Source: Campylobacter pinnipediorum subsp. pinnipediorum
GTDB taxonomy: Bacteria; Campylobacterota; Campylobacteria; Campylobacterales; Campylobacteraceae
Reading direction: 5' to 3'
NCBI RefSeq assembly: GCF_002021925.1
Contig: NZ_CP012546.1
Span: 806,001-870,000, forward strand
Length of the DNA: 64,000 bases
Positions 1 through 9,900 of the stretch are shown here, piece after piece. The notes under the pieces are model-generated. The model was given only the letters and a program-made list of their open reading frames with translations, did not search any database and had not been told where the DNA came from. The position numbers and the translations under genes were made by a program. The first letter of the stretch is position 1; every line of letters starts with the position of its first letter.

Positions 1-439
1 TTATTTGTGTTGCATTTATTTTTTTATCTGTAAAAAGTTCTTTTTTTAGATTTGTTAAAATAGCTAAGTTGTTACAATGATAGTTTTTTTGTTTTAGTCT
101 TAAATATGTATATATTTTTTCAACACCACTTGTATTTTTTGCTAAATTTATGAGTGTATTTCTATATTTTTCAGATTCAATAAGCCCTATAAGATATACA
201 TTTGAATAAAAAGACTCTACTTCCAAATCTAAGCTATTTAAACCTTTAGTTGCAAATATTTTTGCTTGAATTTTAGTTTTAATTAATTTATCTTTCGCAA
301 TAGAATAAATTCCTCTTTGATCTTTAGAGATAGAGTATGCATCATATACTGTTGCTACATTAGATGCAGGCATTAAAACATTGCTAATACAACCATTTAG
401 AATAGTTAAATAAAAAATACATAATATAAATTTATAAAT
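1..439 (-). CDS. BON-domain lipoprotein, C-terminus beyond the window
   Basis: The minus frame is open from the window edge back to about 465. It encodes a hydrophobic leader ending in the lipobox L-N-G-C, then a BON-type domain (V-L/I-x-G core, 'VYLIGLIESE', ending in a GVEKIY-like motif). BON lipoproteins of the OsmY/DolP kind sit in the envelope and bind phospholipid, so an outer-membrane maintenance role is inferred. No ATG, GTG or TTG lies in frame before the lipobox. The best start is ATT at 437-439, seven bases after an AAAGG ribosome site; ATA codons at 440-442 and 443-445 are alternatives. An ATG in another frame lies nearby, so a one-base indel in a run of six Ts is also possible. 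The gene follows ackA on the same strand. Function confident, start uncertain. Confidence 0.7.
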   Translation of the reverse strand, partial: MYKFILCIFYLTILNGCISNVLMPASNVATVYDAYSISKDQRGIYSIAKDKLIKTKIQAKIFATKGLNSLDLEVESFYSNVYLIGLIESEKYRNTLINLAKNTSGVEKIYTYLRLKQKNYHCNNLAILTNLKKELFTDKKINATQI

Positions 440-454
440 TATTATGCCTTTGAT

Positions 455-485
455 GACAAAAGAGAGATTTTAATTCTCTTTTGTC
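455..485 (-). terminator. Hairpin behind ackA
   Basis: A perfect 11-bp inverted repeat (455-465 with 475-485) with a 9-base loop lies just past the ackA stop on the minus strand. There is no strong U-tract on the minus side, so it may be a leaky terminator or an mRNA-stabilising stem between ackA and the BON lipoprotein gene. Confidence 0.5.
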
Positions 486-496
486 TAAAATAAAAA

Positions 497-1687
497 TTAT
501 TTTTTTATAAATTTTAATGTTTCAGTAGCTATCATAAGCTCTTCGTTTGTTGGGATAACAAGTGTTTTGATTGTAGCATTGCTATCATCTAAACATCTAT
601 TTCCTCTATTACTTCTATCCTTATTTAGATTACTATCAATGCTTATGCCGAAGTGTTTTAGTTCGTTACATACTTTTTCGCGCATACCTTGATCGTTTTC
701 GCCTATACCACCTGTAAATATGATAGCATCTAGCTTGCCAACAACTGCATAGTAAGCACCTATGTATTTTTTTATACGGTAGCAAAACATTTCAAATGCA
801 AGTTTTGCTAATTCATCATTTTGTGCTATTTTTTCTTCTATATCGCGCATATCGTTTGTTCCGCAAATTCCAAATAAACCACTTTTTTTATTTAAAAAGT
901 CATCCATATCTTCAGCTTTTAGTTCACCACAACTTATAAGGTATGTTAAAACAGCTGGATCTATATCGCCACTTCTTGTTCCCATGATTAGACCTTCTAG
1001 CGGACTTAGACCCATAGATGTATCTACACTTTTCCCATTTTTGATAGCACACATACTAGCACCATTACCAAGGTGTAGTGTTATTGCATTTAAATTTTCG
1101 TAAGGTATATTTAAAAATTTTGCAGCTTCTTGGCTTACATAATTGTGTGATGTTCCATGAAATCCATATCTTCTAACATGATTTTTTTTGCTTATTTCGT
1201 AAGGGATTGCATATCTGTATGCGTATTCTGGCATTGTTTGATGAAAAACCGTATCAAATACAACAACATGTGGAATATCTCCACTACTTTTCATAGCTGT
1301 TTTTATTCCTGCAAGGTGTCCTGGGTTATGTAAAGGAGCTAATGCTATGTTATCCTCTATTTTTTTGATTACATCATCATTTACCAATGCAGAACTTTTA
1401 AAAGTTTCTCCACCATGAACTATTCTATGGCCTATACCATCTAGATCTTTTAAGTCATGTAAAGTTCCACTTTCACGAAATAATTCGTTCATTATTTCAA
1501 GACCAATGTTGTGATCTTTTATAGGTACAAATCTTTCATAAACTTCACCATTTGCTTTTAAAATTGCATGAGAATTATCTTGTCCTATTTGTTCTATAAG
1601 ACCACTTGCTATACTTTTATTTTCATCCATTAAAAATAATTGAAACTTTATAGAGCTGCTTCCTGAGTTTAAAACTAGAATTTTCAT
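497..1687 (-). CDS. ackA: Acetate kinase
   Basis: Cytoplasmic acetate kinase interconverting acetyl phosphate + ADP and acetate + ATP. At 396 residues it matches the usual family length (about 400). ASKHA-fold motifs are visible: the N-terminal phosphate loop [13 protein letters not shown] (residues 3-15), HRIVHGG (87-93), [10 protein letters not shown] (144-153), [10 protein letters not shown] (172-181), LHLGNGAS (204-211), GTRSGDIDP and the FTGGIGEN loop near the C-terminus. I place the start at the ATG at 1687 because the protein then begins MKILVLNSG as in the family; the open frame continues upstream but lies inside pta. It starts two bases after the pta stop, with its AAGGA ribosome site inside the pta end, so the two are co-translated. 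Confidence 0.97.
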   Translation of the reverse strand: MKILVLNSGSSSIKFQLFLMDENKSIASGLIEQIGQDNSHAILKANGEVYERFVPIKDHNIGLEIMNELFRESGTLHDLKDLDGIGHRIVHGGETFKSSALVNDDVIKKIEDNIALAPLHNPGHLAGIKTAMKSSGDIPHVVVFDTVFHQTMPEYAYRYAIPYEISKKNHVRRYGFHGTSHNYVSQEAAKFLNIPYENLNAITLHLGNGASMCAIKNGKSVDTSMGLSPLEGLIMGTRSGDIDPAVLTYLISCGELKAEDMDDFLNKKSGLFGICGTNDMRDIEEKIAQNDELAKLAFEMFCYRIKKYIGAYYAVVGKLDAIIFTGGIGENDQGMREKVCNELKHFGISIDSNLNKDRSNRGNRCLDDSNATIKTLVIPTNEELMIATETLKFIKK

Positions 1688-1689
1688 TT

Positions 1690-3060
1690 TTATCCTTTTG
1701 CTTGTATTGCACTTATTAATACTGTATTTATTATATCTTCTACTAGACAACCACGGCTTAAGTCATTAACAGGCTTTCTTAGACCTTGTAAAACAGGTCC
1801 TATAGCAAGAGCGTTTGCTGTTCTTTGAACTGCTTTATAGCATATATTTCCTGTATTTAGGCTAGGGAATACAAATACATTTGCATGTCCAGCTACCTGA
1901 GAACCAGGCATTTTTTTAGCTCCAACTGTAATATCAGCAGCAGCATCGTATTGTATAGGGGCTGCAAATTTAAGCTCAGGGTCTTTTTCTTTTAATATTT
2001 TCGCAGCTTCTTTTATCATATCAACATCAGGGCCTGTTCCACTTTCACCTGTTGAATAACTAAGCATAGCTACTTTTGGAACTATTCCAAAAGATTTTGC
2101 ACTTTCTGCTGTGCTTATAGCTATACTAGCAAGTGCTTCAGGGTCTGGATTTGGAGTTATTGCACAATCAGCATATAGTAACACTTCTTCATCTAAAGAC
2201 ATAAAAAATAGTCCAGATACGATAGAAACACCTGGTTTTGTTTTTATTAGTTGAAGTGCTGGTCTTATTGTTTCTGCTGTTGTTGTGCTAGCACCACTAA
2301 CCATAGCATCAGCTATACCAAGTTCAACAAGCATTGTTCCAAAATATGTTCTGTCTTTTGCTAGTTTCAATGCATTTTCTTCAGTCATACCTTTAGCTTT
2401 TCTTTTTTCGTATATACTAGCGGCAACATCTTTTTGGTATTCGTTTGATTCTGGATTTATTATTTTAGCTTTTTTTAAATCTAATCCAAGCTCATTTGCT
2501 CTTTCAAATACCTTGCTTTGATCGCCAAGAATAATTAAAGAAACTACATCTTGTTTTAATAAAAGATCACTTGCTTTTAAAATTCTATCATCATCACTTT
2601 CTGGTAATATTACTGTAGCTTTTGCATCTCTTGCGCGGTTTGTTAGTAGATTTTCAAATTGATATGGAGTGATTATGTTTTGTTCAAATGATATTATCTC
2701 TTGTAAGTCATTTGTTATAAGAAGTTTTGAATTTTTATTTAAATTTTTTAAAGCATTTAAATTTTTTATTTCATATATAGGGCAATTTAAATTTTTTGCT
2801 ATTTTCAGATTTAATTCATACTTACCTATAATACCAAATCCATCGCAACCAACAACGATAACAAAGTCATTACCTTTTTTAAATTCGTTGAATTTATTAA
2901 TCAAGTCAATAAAAAAAGTTTTTTCGTTTTCTAGCTGCAGTAGCTCTTGTTCTTTTTGGCCTAGTTTTATTTCAAAAACGGCAACTTTACTAAATTTTTT
3001 GCTTAATTCTTCTTTTAAATTTAAAAGACTTTCAGCACAATTTAGATATAAACATCTCAT
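1690..3060 (-). CDS. pta: Phosphate acetyltransferase
   Basis: Converts acetyl-CoA + Pi to acetyl phosphate + CoA; with AckA it forms the acetate overflow/activation pathway. The PTA_PTB catalytic domain covers about residues 134-456 (opening with [11 protein letters not shown]). The preceding ~130 residues are a short N-terminal region, so the 456-residue protein is intermediate between the ~320-residue minimal Pta and the ~700-residue enterobacterial form. The start at 3060 (MRCLYLNC) has a good AAAGGAG site; a longer open frame upstream would run into the flgH promoter region. Divergent from flgH, which is also the gene order in C. jejuni. Confidence 0.95.
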   Translation of the reverse strand: MRCLYLNCAESLLNLKEELSKKFSKVAVFEIKLGQKEQELLQLENEKTFFIDLINKFNEFKKGNDFVIVVGCDGFGIIGKYELNLKIAKNLNCPIYEIKNLNALKNLNKNSKLLITNDLQEIISFEQNIITPYQFENLLTNRARDAKATVILPESDDDRILKASDLLLKQDVVSLIILGDQSKVFERANELGLDLKKAKIINPESNEYQKDVAASIYEKRKAKGMTEENALKLAKDRTYFGTMLVELGIADAMVSGASTTTAETIRPALQLIKTKPGVSIVSGLFFMSLDEEVLLYADCAITPNPDPEALASIAISTAESAKSFGIVPKVAMLSYSTGESGTGPDVDMIKEAAKILKEKDPELKFAAPIQYDAAADITVGAKKMPGSQVAGHANVFVFPSLNTGNICYKAVQRTANALAIGPVLQGLRKPVNDLSRGCLVEDIINTVLISAIQAKG

Positions 3061-3128
3061 AGAAATTCTCCTTTTAGGAATTTTGTAGCACTTTGATTTT
3101 AACATATTTTTTTATATTAGAGGCTTTT

Positions 3129-3833
3129 ATGAAGTTTAAACATGTATATATATTAACATTTTTTGTATTTTTTTCAGGATGTGTGCCTAGTGCAGACCCA
3201 CATATAAATATGAAACCACCGGCTTATGTAGAACAACTACCATCTAAAAATACAGGAATAGGAGTAAGTAATCCGGGCAGTCTTTATGGTCGTGGCGATA
3301 ATCCATTGTTCTCTGATAGAAAGGCTATGAATGTAAATGATATAGTAACAGTAATAATATCAGAAACATCAACCCAAAGCTCTAGCGGAAGTAAAAAAAC
3401 CACAAGGGATACCACAACTTCATTAAAAGGTGGTATTGTTACAGGTGGAGCTGCCCCTTTGTCGCATATAGCAAAGCAAATCAATAAATATGGAAATATT
3501 GGATTTGAAGCAGGGGGAGAATCAGGTTTTACAGGTAGCGGTTCTAGCGATAGAAGCGAGAGGTTTAATACTACAATTTCTGCAAGAATAATTAAAATTT
3601 TAAATAATGGAAATTATTTTATAGAGGGAAATCGTGAGCTTTTAATAAACGGAGAAAAACAAATTATTCAAATAACAGGTGTGATTAGACCTTATGATAT
3701 ATCACAAAATAATGAGATTGATTCAAGATATATAGCTGATGCAAAAATTTTATATAAAACAGAGGGTGATTTAGATAAAAGCACTAAAAAGCCTTGGGGT
3801 ACAAAGTTGATAGAAACTATTTGGCCTTTTTGA
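3129..3833 (+). CDS. flgH: Flagellar L-ring lipoprotein FlgH
   Basis: Outer-membrane L-ring subunit of the flagellar basal body. The 234-residue protein has a lipoprotein signal peptide ending FFSGC (lipidated Cys18), then the FlgH features: SLYGRGDNPLFSDRKAMNVNDIV, a Ser/Gly/Thr-rich middle and the conserved C-terminal segment INGEKQIIQITGVIRP. The start at 3129 is chosen because it gives a proper positively charged signal peptide; the frame is open 36 bases further upstream. It stands alone, divergent from pta. In Campylobacter, rod and ring genes usually need RpoN; a GG...GC pair lies upstream but with spacing one base short (see rejected items). Confidence 0.96.
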   Translation: MKFKHVYILTFFVFFSGCVPSADPHINMKPPAYVEQLPSKNTGIGVSNPGSLYGRGDNPLFSDRKAMNVNDIVTVIISETSTQSSSGSKKTTRDTTTSLKGGIVTGGAAPLSHIAKQINKYGNIGFEAGGESGFTGSGSSDRSERFNTTISARIIKILNNGNYFIEGNRELLINGEKQIIQITGVIRPYDISQNNEIDSRYIADAKILYKTEGDLDKSTKKPWGTKLIETIWPF

Positions 3834-3959
3834 TGTTATATAGTTTTTATTTTATGTAAAATTTTATGTATTTTATAAAAAGACTTATGTGAAATGGCTT
3901 GTTTAAGGCATATTTTTATCTATTGTTTGTAATCTTATTTTAAATAATAGATATATAAA

Positions 3960-3980
3960 CTTGATTGACATTGACTAAAC
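3960..3980 (+). promoter_or_regulatory. HAIR-like operator for HspR
   Basis: An imperfect inverted repeat CTTGATT-N7-ACTAAAC lies just upstream of the promoter of the cbpA-hspR operon. It matches the HspR-binding HAIR consensus (CTTGAGT-N7-ACTCAAG) at 6 of 7 bases in the left half and 5 of 7 in the right, with exact spacing. Its place over the -35 zone, directly before an operon that encodes HspR itself, supports autoregulation. Confidence 0.65.
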
Positions 3981-3983
3981 TTT

Positions 3984-3994
3984 TATGATACAAT
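3984..3994 (+). promoter_or_regulatory. Sigma-70 -10 region for cbpA-hspR
   Basis: Overlapping TATGAT and TACAAT hexamers, preceded by T-rich sequence as is usual for Campylobacter vegetative promoters, lie about 36-46 bases before the cbpA GTG start. They directly abut the HAIR-like repeat, so HspR bound there would block RNA polymerase. Confidence 0.5.
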
Positions 3995-4029
3995 ATAGCT
4001 AATAAAATAATACATTATAGGGGTTAACT

Positions 4030-4890
4030 GTGAGTGAAAGTTTATATGAAACATTAGGTGTTTCAAAATCAGCTTCGTCTGATGAGATAAAAAAAGCTTA
4101 TAGAAGATTGGCTAGAAAGTATCATCCAGATATAAATAAAGAGCCAGGTGCCGAAGAAAAATTTAAAGAAATCAATGCAGCATATGAGATATTAAGCGAT
4201 GATAAAAAACGTTCTCAATATGATATGTATGGTGATAGTATGTTTGGTGGCCAGAATTTCCATGATTTTGCGAGTGGATACTCTAACTCTGTAAATTTAG
4301 ATGAAATACTAAAAAACATCTTTAACGGTGGTGGTTTTTCTGGAAGTAGGTTTTCTAGTGGCTTTAATTTTGGTAGTGATGATTTTGGTTTTGGCGGAGC
4401 TAATTTTGATACAAATGCTAAAATTAAAATTCCTTTTGAAGTATCTGTTTTGGGTGGAGAGCATAAGATAAATTATGGTGGAGATAGTATTAAGATAAAA
4501 ATCCCAGCAGGTATAAATGAAAATGAAAAATTAAGAATCAAAGGTAAGGGAAAAAACTCAAATGGTGATTTGATACTTACCGTTAGTATTGAAGAGAGTG
4601 ATGAGTATGAAAGAGATGGGGATGATCTTATAAAAGATGTTTTGATACCATTAAAAACAATGATGTTTGGCGGAAAAGTTTCTATTTCTACATTTAAAAA
4701 AGATGTAAATATAAAAATAAATGAAAATACAAAAGCTGGTTCTAAGATAAGGTTAAAGGGATATGGTGTTCAAAATAGAAAGAGCGGAATTTTTGGCGAT
4801 CTTTATCTTAGAGTTAGGGTTGGCTTGCCAGATATAAACGAATTAGATGAAGAATTTGTAAAAATTTTAAAAGAAAAATTACCGGAGTGA
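4030..4890 (+). CDS. cbpA: DnaJ-family co-chaperone CbpA
   Basis: Class II J-domain protein that stimulates DnaK ATPase and delivers substrates. The J domain spans residues ~1-68 with the HPD motif at 32-34. A Gly/Phe/Ser-rich linker follows (~75-130), then two DnaJ C-terminal substrate-binding domains (~134-280). The Cys-rich zinc finger of DnaJ is absent, which separates CbpA from DnaJ. Starts at GTG 4030 with an upstream AGGGG site. It is followed four bases later by hspR; the pair forms a heat-shock operon in Campylobacter and Helicobacter, and the HAIR-like site upstream predicts HspR repression released on heat stress. Confidence 0.93.
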   Translation: MSESLYETLGVSKSASSDEIKKAYRRLARKYHPDINKEPGAEEKFKEINAAYEILSDDKKRSQYDMYGDSMFGGQNFHDFASGYSNSVNLDEILKNIFNGGGFSGSRFSSGFNFGSDDFGFGGANFDTNAKIKIPFEVSVLGGEHKINYGGDSIKIKIPAGINENEKLRIKGKGKNSNGDLILTVSIEESDEYERDGDDLIKDVLIPLKTMMFGGKVSISTFKKDVNIKINENTKAGSKIRLKGYGVQNRKSGIFGDLYLRVRVGLPDINELDEEFVKILKEKLPE

Positions 4891-4894
4891 TAAT

Positions 4895-5266
4895 ATGCAA
4901 AACTATGATGAACCTTTATATCTTATAAGTGTCGTAGCTAAAGTTTTGAGTATTCATCCACAAACATTGCGTCAATATGAGCGAGAAGGTCTTTTGGAAC
5001 CTTCAAGAACTGATGGAAGAATGAGACTTTATTCTCAAAGAGATGTTGATAAGATAAAGATGATACTTCGTTTAACAAGAGATCTCGGAGTAAATTTAGC
5101 TGGAGTTGATGTTATATTAAAACTAAAAGATCAAATAGATGATTTTGAAAATACTATAAACGAGCTTAGAACTGAGCTAAACAATAGGGGTGATATACCA
5201 TCTAAGAAAGCACTTGTTAAAAAACAAACTAAATTTGATCTTATATTTTATGAAAGTAAAAAATAA
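4895..5266 (+). CDS. hspR: MerR-family heat-shock repressor HspR
   Basis: DNA-binding repressor of chaperone genes, 123 residues. The N-terminal MerR winged-helix motif (SIHPQTLRQYEREGLLEPSR, then the wing around RLYSQRD) occupies about residues 15-60 and is followed by a coiled-coil stretch and a basic tail. It lies between cbpA and a Kef-type antiporter, exactly as in C. jejuni. Its stop overlaps the antiporter start (TAATG), so the three genes are probably one transcript under the HAIR-like operator at 3960-3980. Confidence 0.93.
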   Translation: MQNYDEPLYLISVVAKVLSIHPQTLRQYEREGLLEPSRTDGRMRLYSQRDVDKIKMILRLTRDLGVNLAGVDVILKLKDQIDDFENTINELRTELNNRGDIPSKKALVKKQTKFDLIFYESKK

Positions 5267-6891
5267 TGGAATATTTTTTACTTGCATTTTTAATTACTAT
5301 TTTTTTAAGCGTTATTCTAAATATAATTTTTAAAAAATTTGAAATACCAACTATAATAGGCTACATAGTAACGGGTATAGTTATATCTGAGTTTTTTAAT
5401 CTTAAAAGCAGTGAAAATATAGTCCATATAGCCGAGTTTGGTATAGTTTTTTTAATGTTTACAATAGGCCTTGAGTTTAGTTTAAAACACCTGATGAGCA
5501 TGAAAAAAGAGGTTTTTTTAAACGGAGGATTGCAAGTGTTTGCTTCCGGTTTATTTCTCGCTGTTTTTATATTTTATTTGCTTGGGTTGGGAGAAAAAAA
5601 TGCTTTAGTTGTAGGATTGGCACTCTCTCTTTCTTCGACAGCTATAGTTTTAAAAATACTAAATGACAGTGGAAATATATCTGAAGTTTATGGCAGAAAA
5701 TCATTAGGAATATTACTTTTTCAAGATATTGCAGTTATTCCTATTTTGATTATGGTTGATGTTTTTAGTTCTAAACAAAGTTCATTAAATGATTTGATAA
5801 TCCAAACTTTTTTTGGAGCTACAATTTTAGTTGTGTTAATTTATTTAATAGGAAAATACCTGATAAACTGGCTTTTTTCAAAAGTTATTCATACAAATTC
5901 TCAAGAAATTTTTATAGCAACTATTTTGTTTTTGGTTGTTGGTTCTGGCACATTAGCACATAAATTTGGTTTTTCATTTTCTCTTGGCGCTTTCTTGGCT
6001 GGTATGATGATGGCAGAAACTGAGTATAAACATCAAATAGAATCAGATCTTATACCATTTAGAGATCTTTTGCTTGGACTATTTTTTATAAGTATTGGTA
6101 TGCAAATAAATATATCTGTTGTGTTTGAAAATATATTTATTATAGTTGCAATAGTAGTTGGAGCAATGATTATTAAAGCTTTTGTTATATTTGCTATTTT
6201 AAAATCATATTTGAGTATTAGGGTATCATTTAAAGCGGCTTTAAGTATTTGTCAAGTTGGTGAATTTGCTCTTGCTGTATTTGGTCTTATGGCAACAAAA
6301 AATATGTTGGAAATGAATGTGGCTCAAATTTTAATAGCCTCAAGTGTTATTTCTATGTTTGTTACACCTTTTGTTCTAAAAAATCTAAACTTTTTGGCTG
6401 ATTTTTTTGAAAAAGAGATAGTGATGGAGCCAGAAGAGATTATAAAACCACAAAAGCTAAAAGATCATATTGTTGTTTTTGGATATGGAACTTTAGGTCA
6501 AGAGGTTGTCTTAAGATTAAAAGAAAGAGGACTTGTATATCTTGCTCTTGAAAGTGATATTGGTCTTGTTGAGCTTGGCAGAAGCAGGGGCGAGAATGTG
6601 TTTTTGGGAAATGCATTTCAAAAAATCACATTTGAAAATGCTTGTATATCTACGGCTTCTGCTGTTGTTGTTACTGTGTCAAATGAGCAAAAACTAGAAC
6701 TTATAATAAGGGCTATAAAAGATTACTCTCCGGATATTCAGACAGTAATAAGAGTTAGTAAAAATGAAAAACAAGAGTTGTTTGATGATCTAGATAAAAA
6801 TTTTCACTTTATAAAAGAAGAAAAAGCAATGGCTAGAATTTTGGTTCACGAAGCAATTCAATGCAAAATAGATAAAAGCATGGGATATTAG
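5266..6891 (+). CDS. kefB: Kef-type monovalent cation/proton antiporter
   Basis: CPA2-family inner-membrane antiporter, probably K+/H+. Residues ~1-385 form about a dozen hydrophobic helices with the conserved Na+/H+ exchanger core (TIIGYIVTGI, FLMFTIGLEF, SLSSTAIVLKIL, FSLGAFLAGMMMA). From residue ~400 there is a TrkA-N/RCK regulatory domain with the Rossmann signature IVVFGYGTLGQEV. 541 residues, typical of Kef proteins, although the second RCK-C domain is absent. In Gram-negatives KefB/C give protection from electrophiles by acidifying the cytoplasm; glutathione gating cannot be assumed here. Third gene of the cbpA-hspR operon (one-base overlap), which suggests stress co-regulation. Confidence 0.85.
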   Translation: MEYFLLAFLITIFLSVILNIIFKKFEIPTIIGYIVTGIVISEFFNLKSSENIVHIAEFGIVFLMFTIGLEFSLKHLMSMKKEVFLNGGLQVFASGLFLAVFIFYLLGLGEKNALVVGLALSLSSTAIVLKILNDSGNISEVYGRKSLGILLFQDIAVIPILIMVDVFSSKQSSLNDLIIQTFFGATILVVLIYLIGKYLINWLFSKVIHTNSQEIFIATILFLVVGSGTLAHKFGFSFSLGAFLAGMMMAETEYKHQIESDLIPFRDLLLGLFFISIGMQINISVVFENIFIIVAIVVGAMIIKAFVIFAILKSYLSIRVSFKAALSICQVGEFALAVFGLMATKNMLEMNVAQILIASSVISMFVTPFVLKNLNFLADFFEKEIVMEPEEIIKPQKLKDHIVVFGYGTLGQEVVLRLKERGLVYLALESDIGLVELGRSRGENVFLGNAFQKITFENACISTASAVVVTVSNEQKLELIIRAIKDYSPDIQTVIRVSKNEKQELFDDLDKNFHFIKEEKAMARILVHEAIQCKIDKSMGY

Positions 6892-6917
6892 ATAATAGTA
6901 GAAAATCTACTATTATC
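6891..6917. terminator. Convergent terminator shared by kefB and dnaE
   Basis: A perfect 11-bp stem (6891-6901 with 6907-6917) with a 5-base loop lies between two genes transcribed towards each other. It overlaps the last base of the kefB stop and contains the dnaE stop at 6913-6915. U-tracts are weak on both sides. Confidence 0.6.
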
Positions 6918-9900
6918 CTGCTATATACCCACTTACTTCATCTGTAAAATTATCTCCCACAAAAAAGTCAGTATTAAATTTATATTCTTCTTTTGTTGAG
7001 TTATTTAGTATTTTAAGTATTAAACGATTTTTATTTTCCACATCACTTAATTTAGCACTAATCTTATAAAGCTCTATAAGTTTTTCTTTATCTATATTTT
7101 CAAGATTTAATACAATTTCTAAATTATTATAACTTCTTTGTTTTACCTCTTTTTGTAATTTTTTTGTGTTAAATTTTTTATTTTTAGCCTCTGCCATTTC
7201 AATAACTTTATTTAGTATAATATTTCTAAATTGGTCATCTATTGTTATGTTTACATCAAAAGCATAAGGTAAGTTGTTTTTATTTGGATCTTTAAAAATA
7301 TCATTTAGTATGTCTATATTGCTTTTTGAATCTTCGCTATTATTTCTTTCAAATACAGTTATGTGAATGTTGCCATGAAGATCTAAAATGTTTAGAGTTC
7401 CTATTTTTTTACCATTTTTTGACATTTTTACACTAAAATCTTCTATTTTTCCTACTACTAATGTCTTACAAGTTTCTTTTAATGTGTCCATATCTGAACT
7501 TAGTGTATGATTTATCTTTAAAATCTCATCTTTGTATTCGTTTAGGGGATGTCCTGACAGATATATACCAGTACTCTCTCTTTCATATCTAAGTAAATCT
7601 TTTTCATTAAATTCATCTTTGCTATATGATAATTCAACTTCAACATTACTCATTGTTTCGTCATCAGCAAAAAGACTTTCACTAGAATTTCTTTTTATGT
7701 TTGCTGATTTTTTGCATGCATCCATTATATTGTCTATATTATTTATAAGGCATTTTCTGCTTATATTAAAAGATGTAAAAGCCCCAGAGTAGATTAAACT
7801 CTCTAATACTTTTTTATTTACTTTAAAGGCATCTATTCTAGATACCAAATCATTTATATCCTCAAAATCTTTATCTTTTCTCTCTTCTATTATGTTATCA
7901 ACAGCAGCTCCGCCAACACCTTTTATAGCAGAAAGTCCAAAAATAATCTTACTAGCTCCATCAACTTCTATAACACCAAATTCTTTAGATGATTTATTGA
8001 TGTCAGGCCCTAAAACATCTATATTTAGTCTTTTGCTCTCATCTATGTATTTTACTATTTTATCAACATTATTTTCTTCGCTAGTTAGTAGTGCTGCCAT
8101 AAACTCAGCAGGATAATATGCCTTTAAATATGCTGTTTGAAATGTTATATATGCATAAGCAGCCGAGTGTGATTTGTTAAATCCATATCCAGCAAATTTT
8201 ACAATAAGTTCAAATAAATCATCTGCTTTTTGACCATCTAGTCCTTTTTTGACAGCACCTTCTACAAACTGACCTTTTAGGTTGTCCATTTCTTCTTTTA
8301 TTTTTTTACCCATCGCACGTCTAACAAGATCGGCTCCACCTAGGCTAAAACCACCTATTTTTTGAACTATTTGCATAACTTGCTCTTGGTAGACTATTAC
8401 CCCATAAGTTGGAGAAAGTATCGGTTCTAACTCTTTAAAGGCATATGTTATACTAGCTCTTCCGTGTTTTCTATCCACAAAATCATCAAGCATTCCACTT
8501 TCCATAGGACCTGGTCTATAAAGTGCAAGCATCGCTACAATATCTTCAAAACAGTCAGGTTTCAGGTTTGCTCCTAGCTTTCTCATGCCGTCGCTTTCTA
8601 TTTGAAATATTCCTATTGCATCGCCACTTTGTATCATTTCATAGACTTTTTGATCATTTTTGTCTATTTGTTCCCAAATAATATCTTTATTAAAACGCTT
8701 TTTTATTAGTTTGATTGCATTGTCTATAACGGTAAGAGTTTTTAGACCCAAGAAGTCAAATTTTATCAAATCAACATCTTCTAAATATTTTAAGCTATAC
8801 TGTGTTACAAAATGTCCTTCAGGGCTATTTGATTGTCTAAACAATGGTGTTTTATTCCATAGTTCCTCGTTTGATATAACAACTCCAGCTGCATGCTGGC
8901 CCGCATTTCTATTTAGCCCTTCTAAATCAAGTGCAAATTTCCAAATTCTTTCAGCATTTTTATTTACACTTATTAATTCTTTTATTTTTGGTTCTGATTC
9001 AAATGCTTCTTTTAGTGTTATACCTAGTTTTTCCGGTATTAATTTTGCCATAGCATCAGCTTCAGAGTAGGGCATATTGCATACCCTTGCGACATCTCTA
9101 ATAACCCCTTTTGCTAATAGCTTACCAAATGTTATTACACCGGCAACATTGTATTTTCCATATTTTTCTATAACATAATCTATTATTTCGCCTCTTCTTG
9201 TCTGACAAAAATCAACATCAATATCTGGCATACTAACACGTTCTGGATTTAGAAATCTCTCAAAAAGAAGGTTGTATGGAAGTGGATCAAGGTCAGTTAT
9301 TTTAAGTGCATAGGCAACCAAGCTTCCAGCAGCTGAACCCCTTCCAGGACCAACTGGAACACCTCTTTTTTTAGCTTCGTTTATAAAGTCCCAAACTATA
9401 ACCATATATCCAGGAAAGTTCATTTTGTTTATTATATCAATTTCAATTTGCAGTCTTTTTTTGTATTCTTCGTGCTTTTCATTTGGCACGAATTTGAGTC
9501 TTTCTTCTAATCCTTTTCTACATTCATATTCAAAAAATACAGCATCATTTTTAAAGCTATATCTAGTATCTGGTTCAGGAAGATCTAGACCTCTTTCTTT
9601 TGCATATTCAAGTGTAAATTTAAAGTTAGGCGGTGTTGCATCACCAAGTTTGATTTCAAGATTGCATTTATCGGATATTTCTTGTGTGTTGCTTATAGCT
9701 TCAGGTATATCTAAAAAAAGTGCTTGCATATCTTCGTTTGACTTAACATAAAATTCATGAACACTATGTTTTAGTCTATTTGGATCATCTAGAATTTTAC
9801 CCATAGCAATACACATAAATACCTCATGTGCATCGGCTCTTGACTTAAATGTATAGTGAGTATCGTTTGTTGCTATGATTTTTATATTTGTCTCTTTTGC

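Noticed and set aside
2285-3088. Plus-strand ORFs over pta
   Set aside because: Antisense shadows with Phe/Leu/Ser-rich products typical of A/T-rich reverse frames and no family resemblance.
3077-3089. RpoN-like GG...GC pair upstream of flgH
   Set aside because: The GG and GC dinucleotides are separated by 9 rather than 10 bases, and the rest of the -12 box is poor. Campylobacter flgH may well be RpoN-dependent, but this site alone does not show it.
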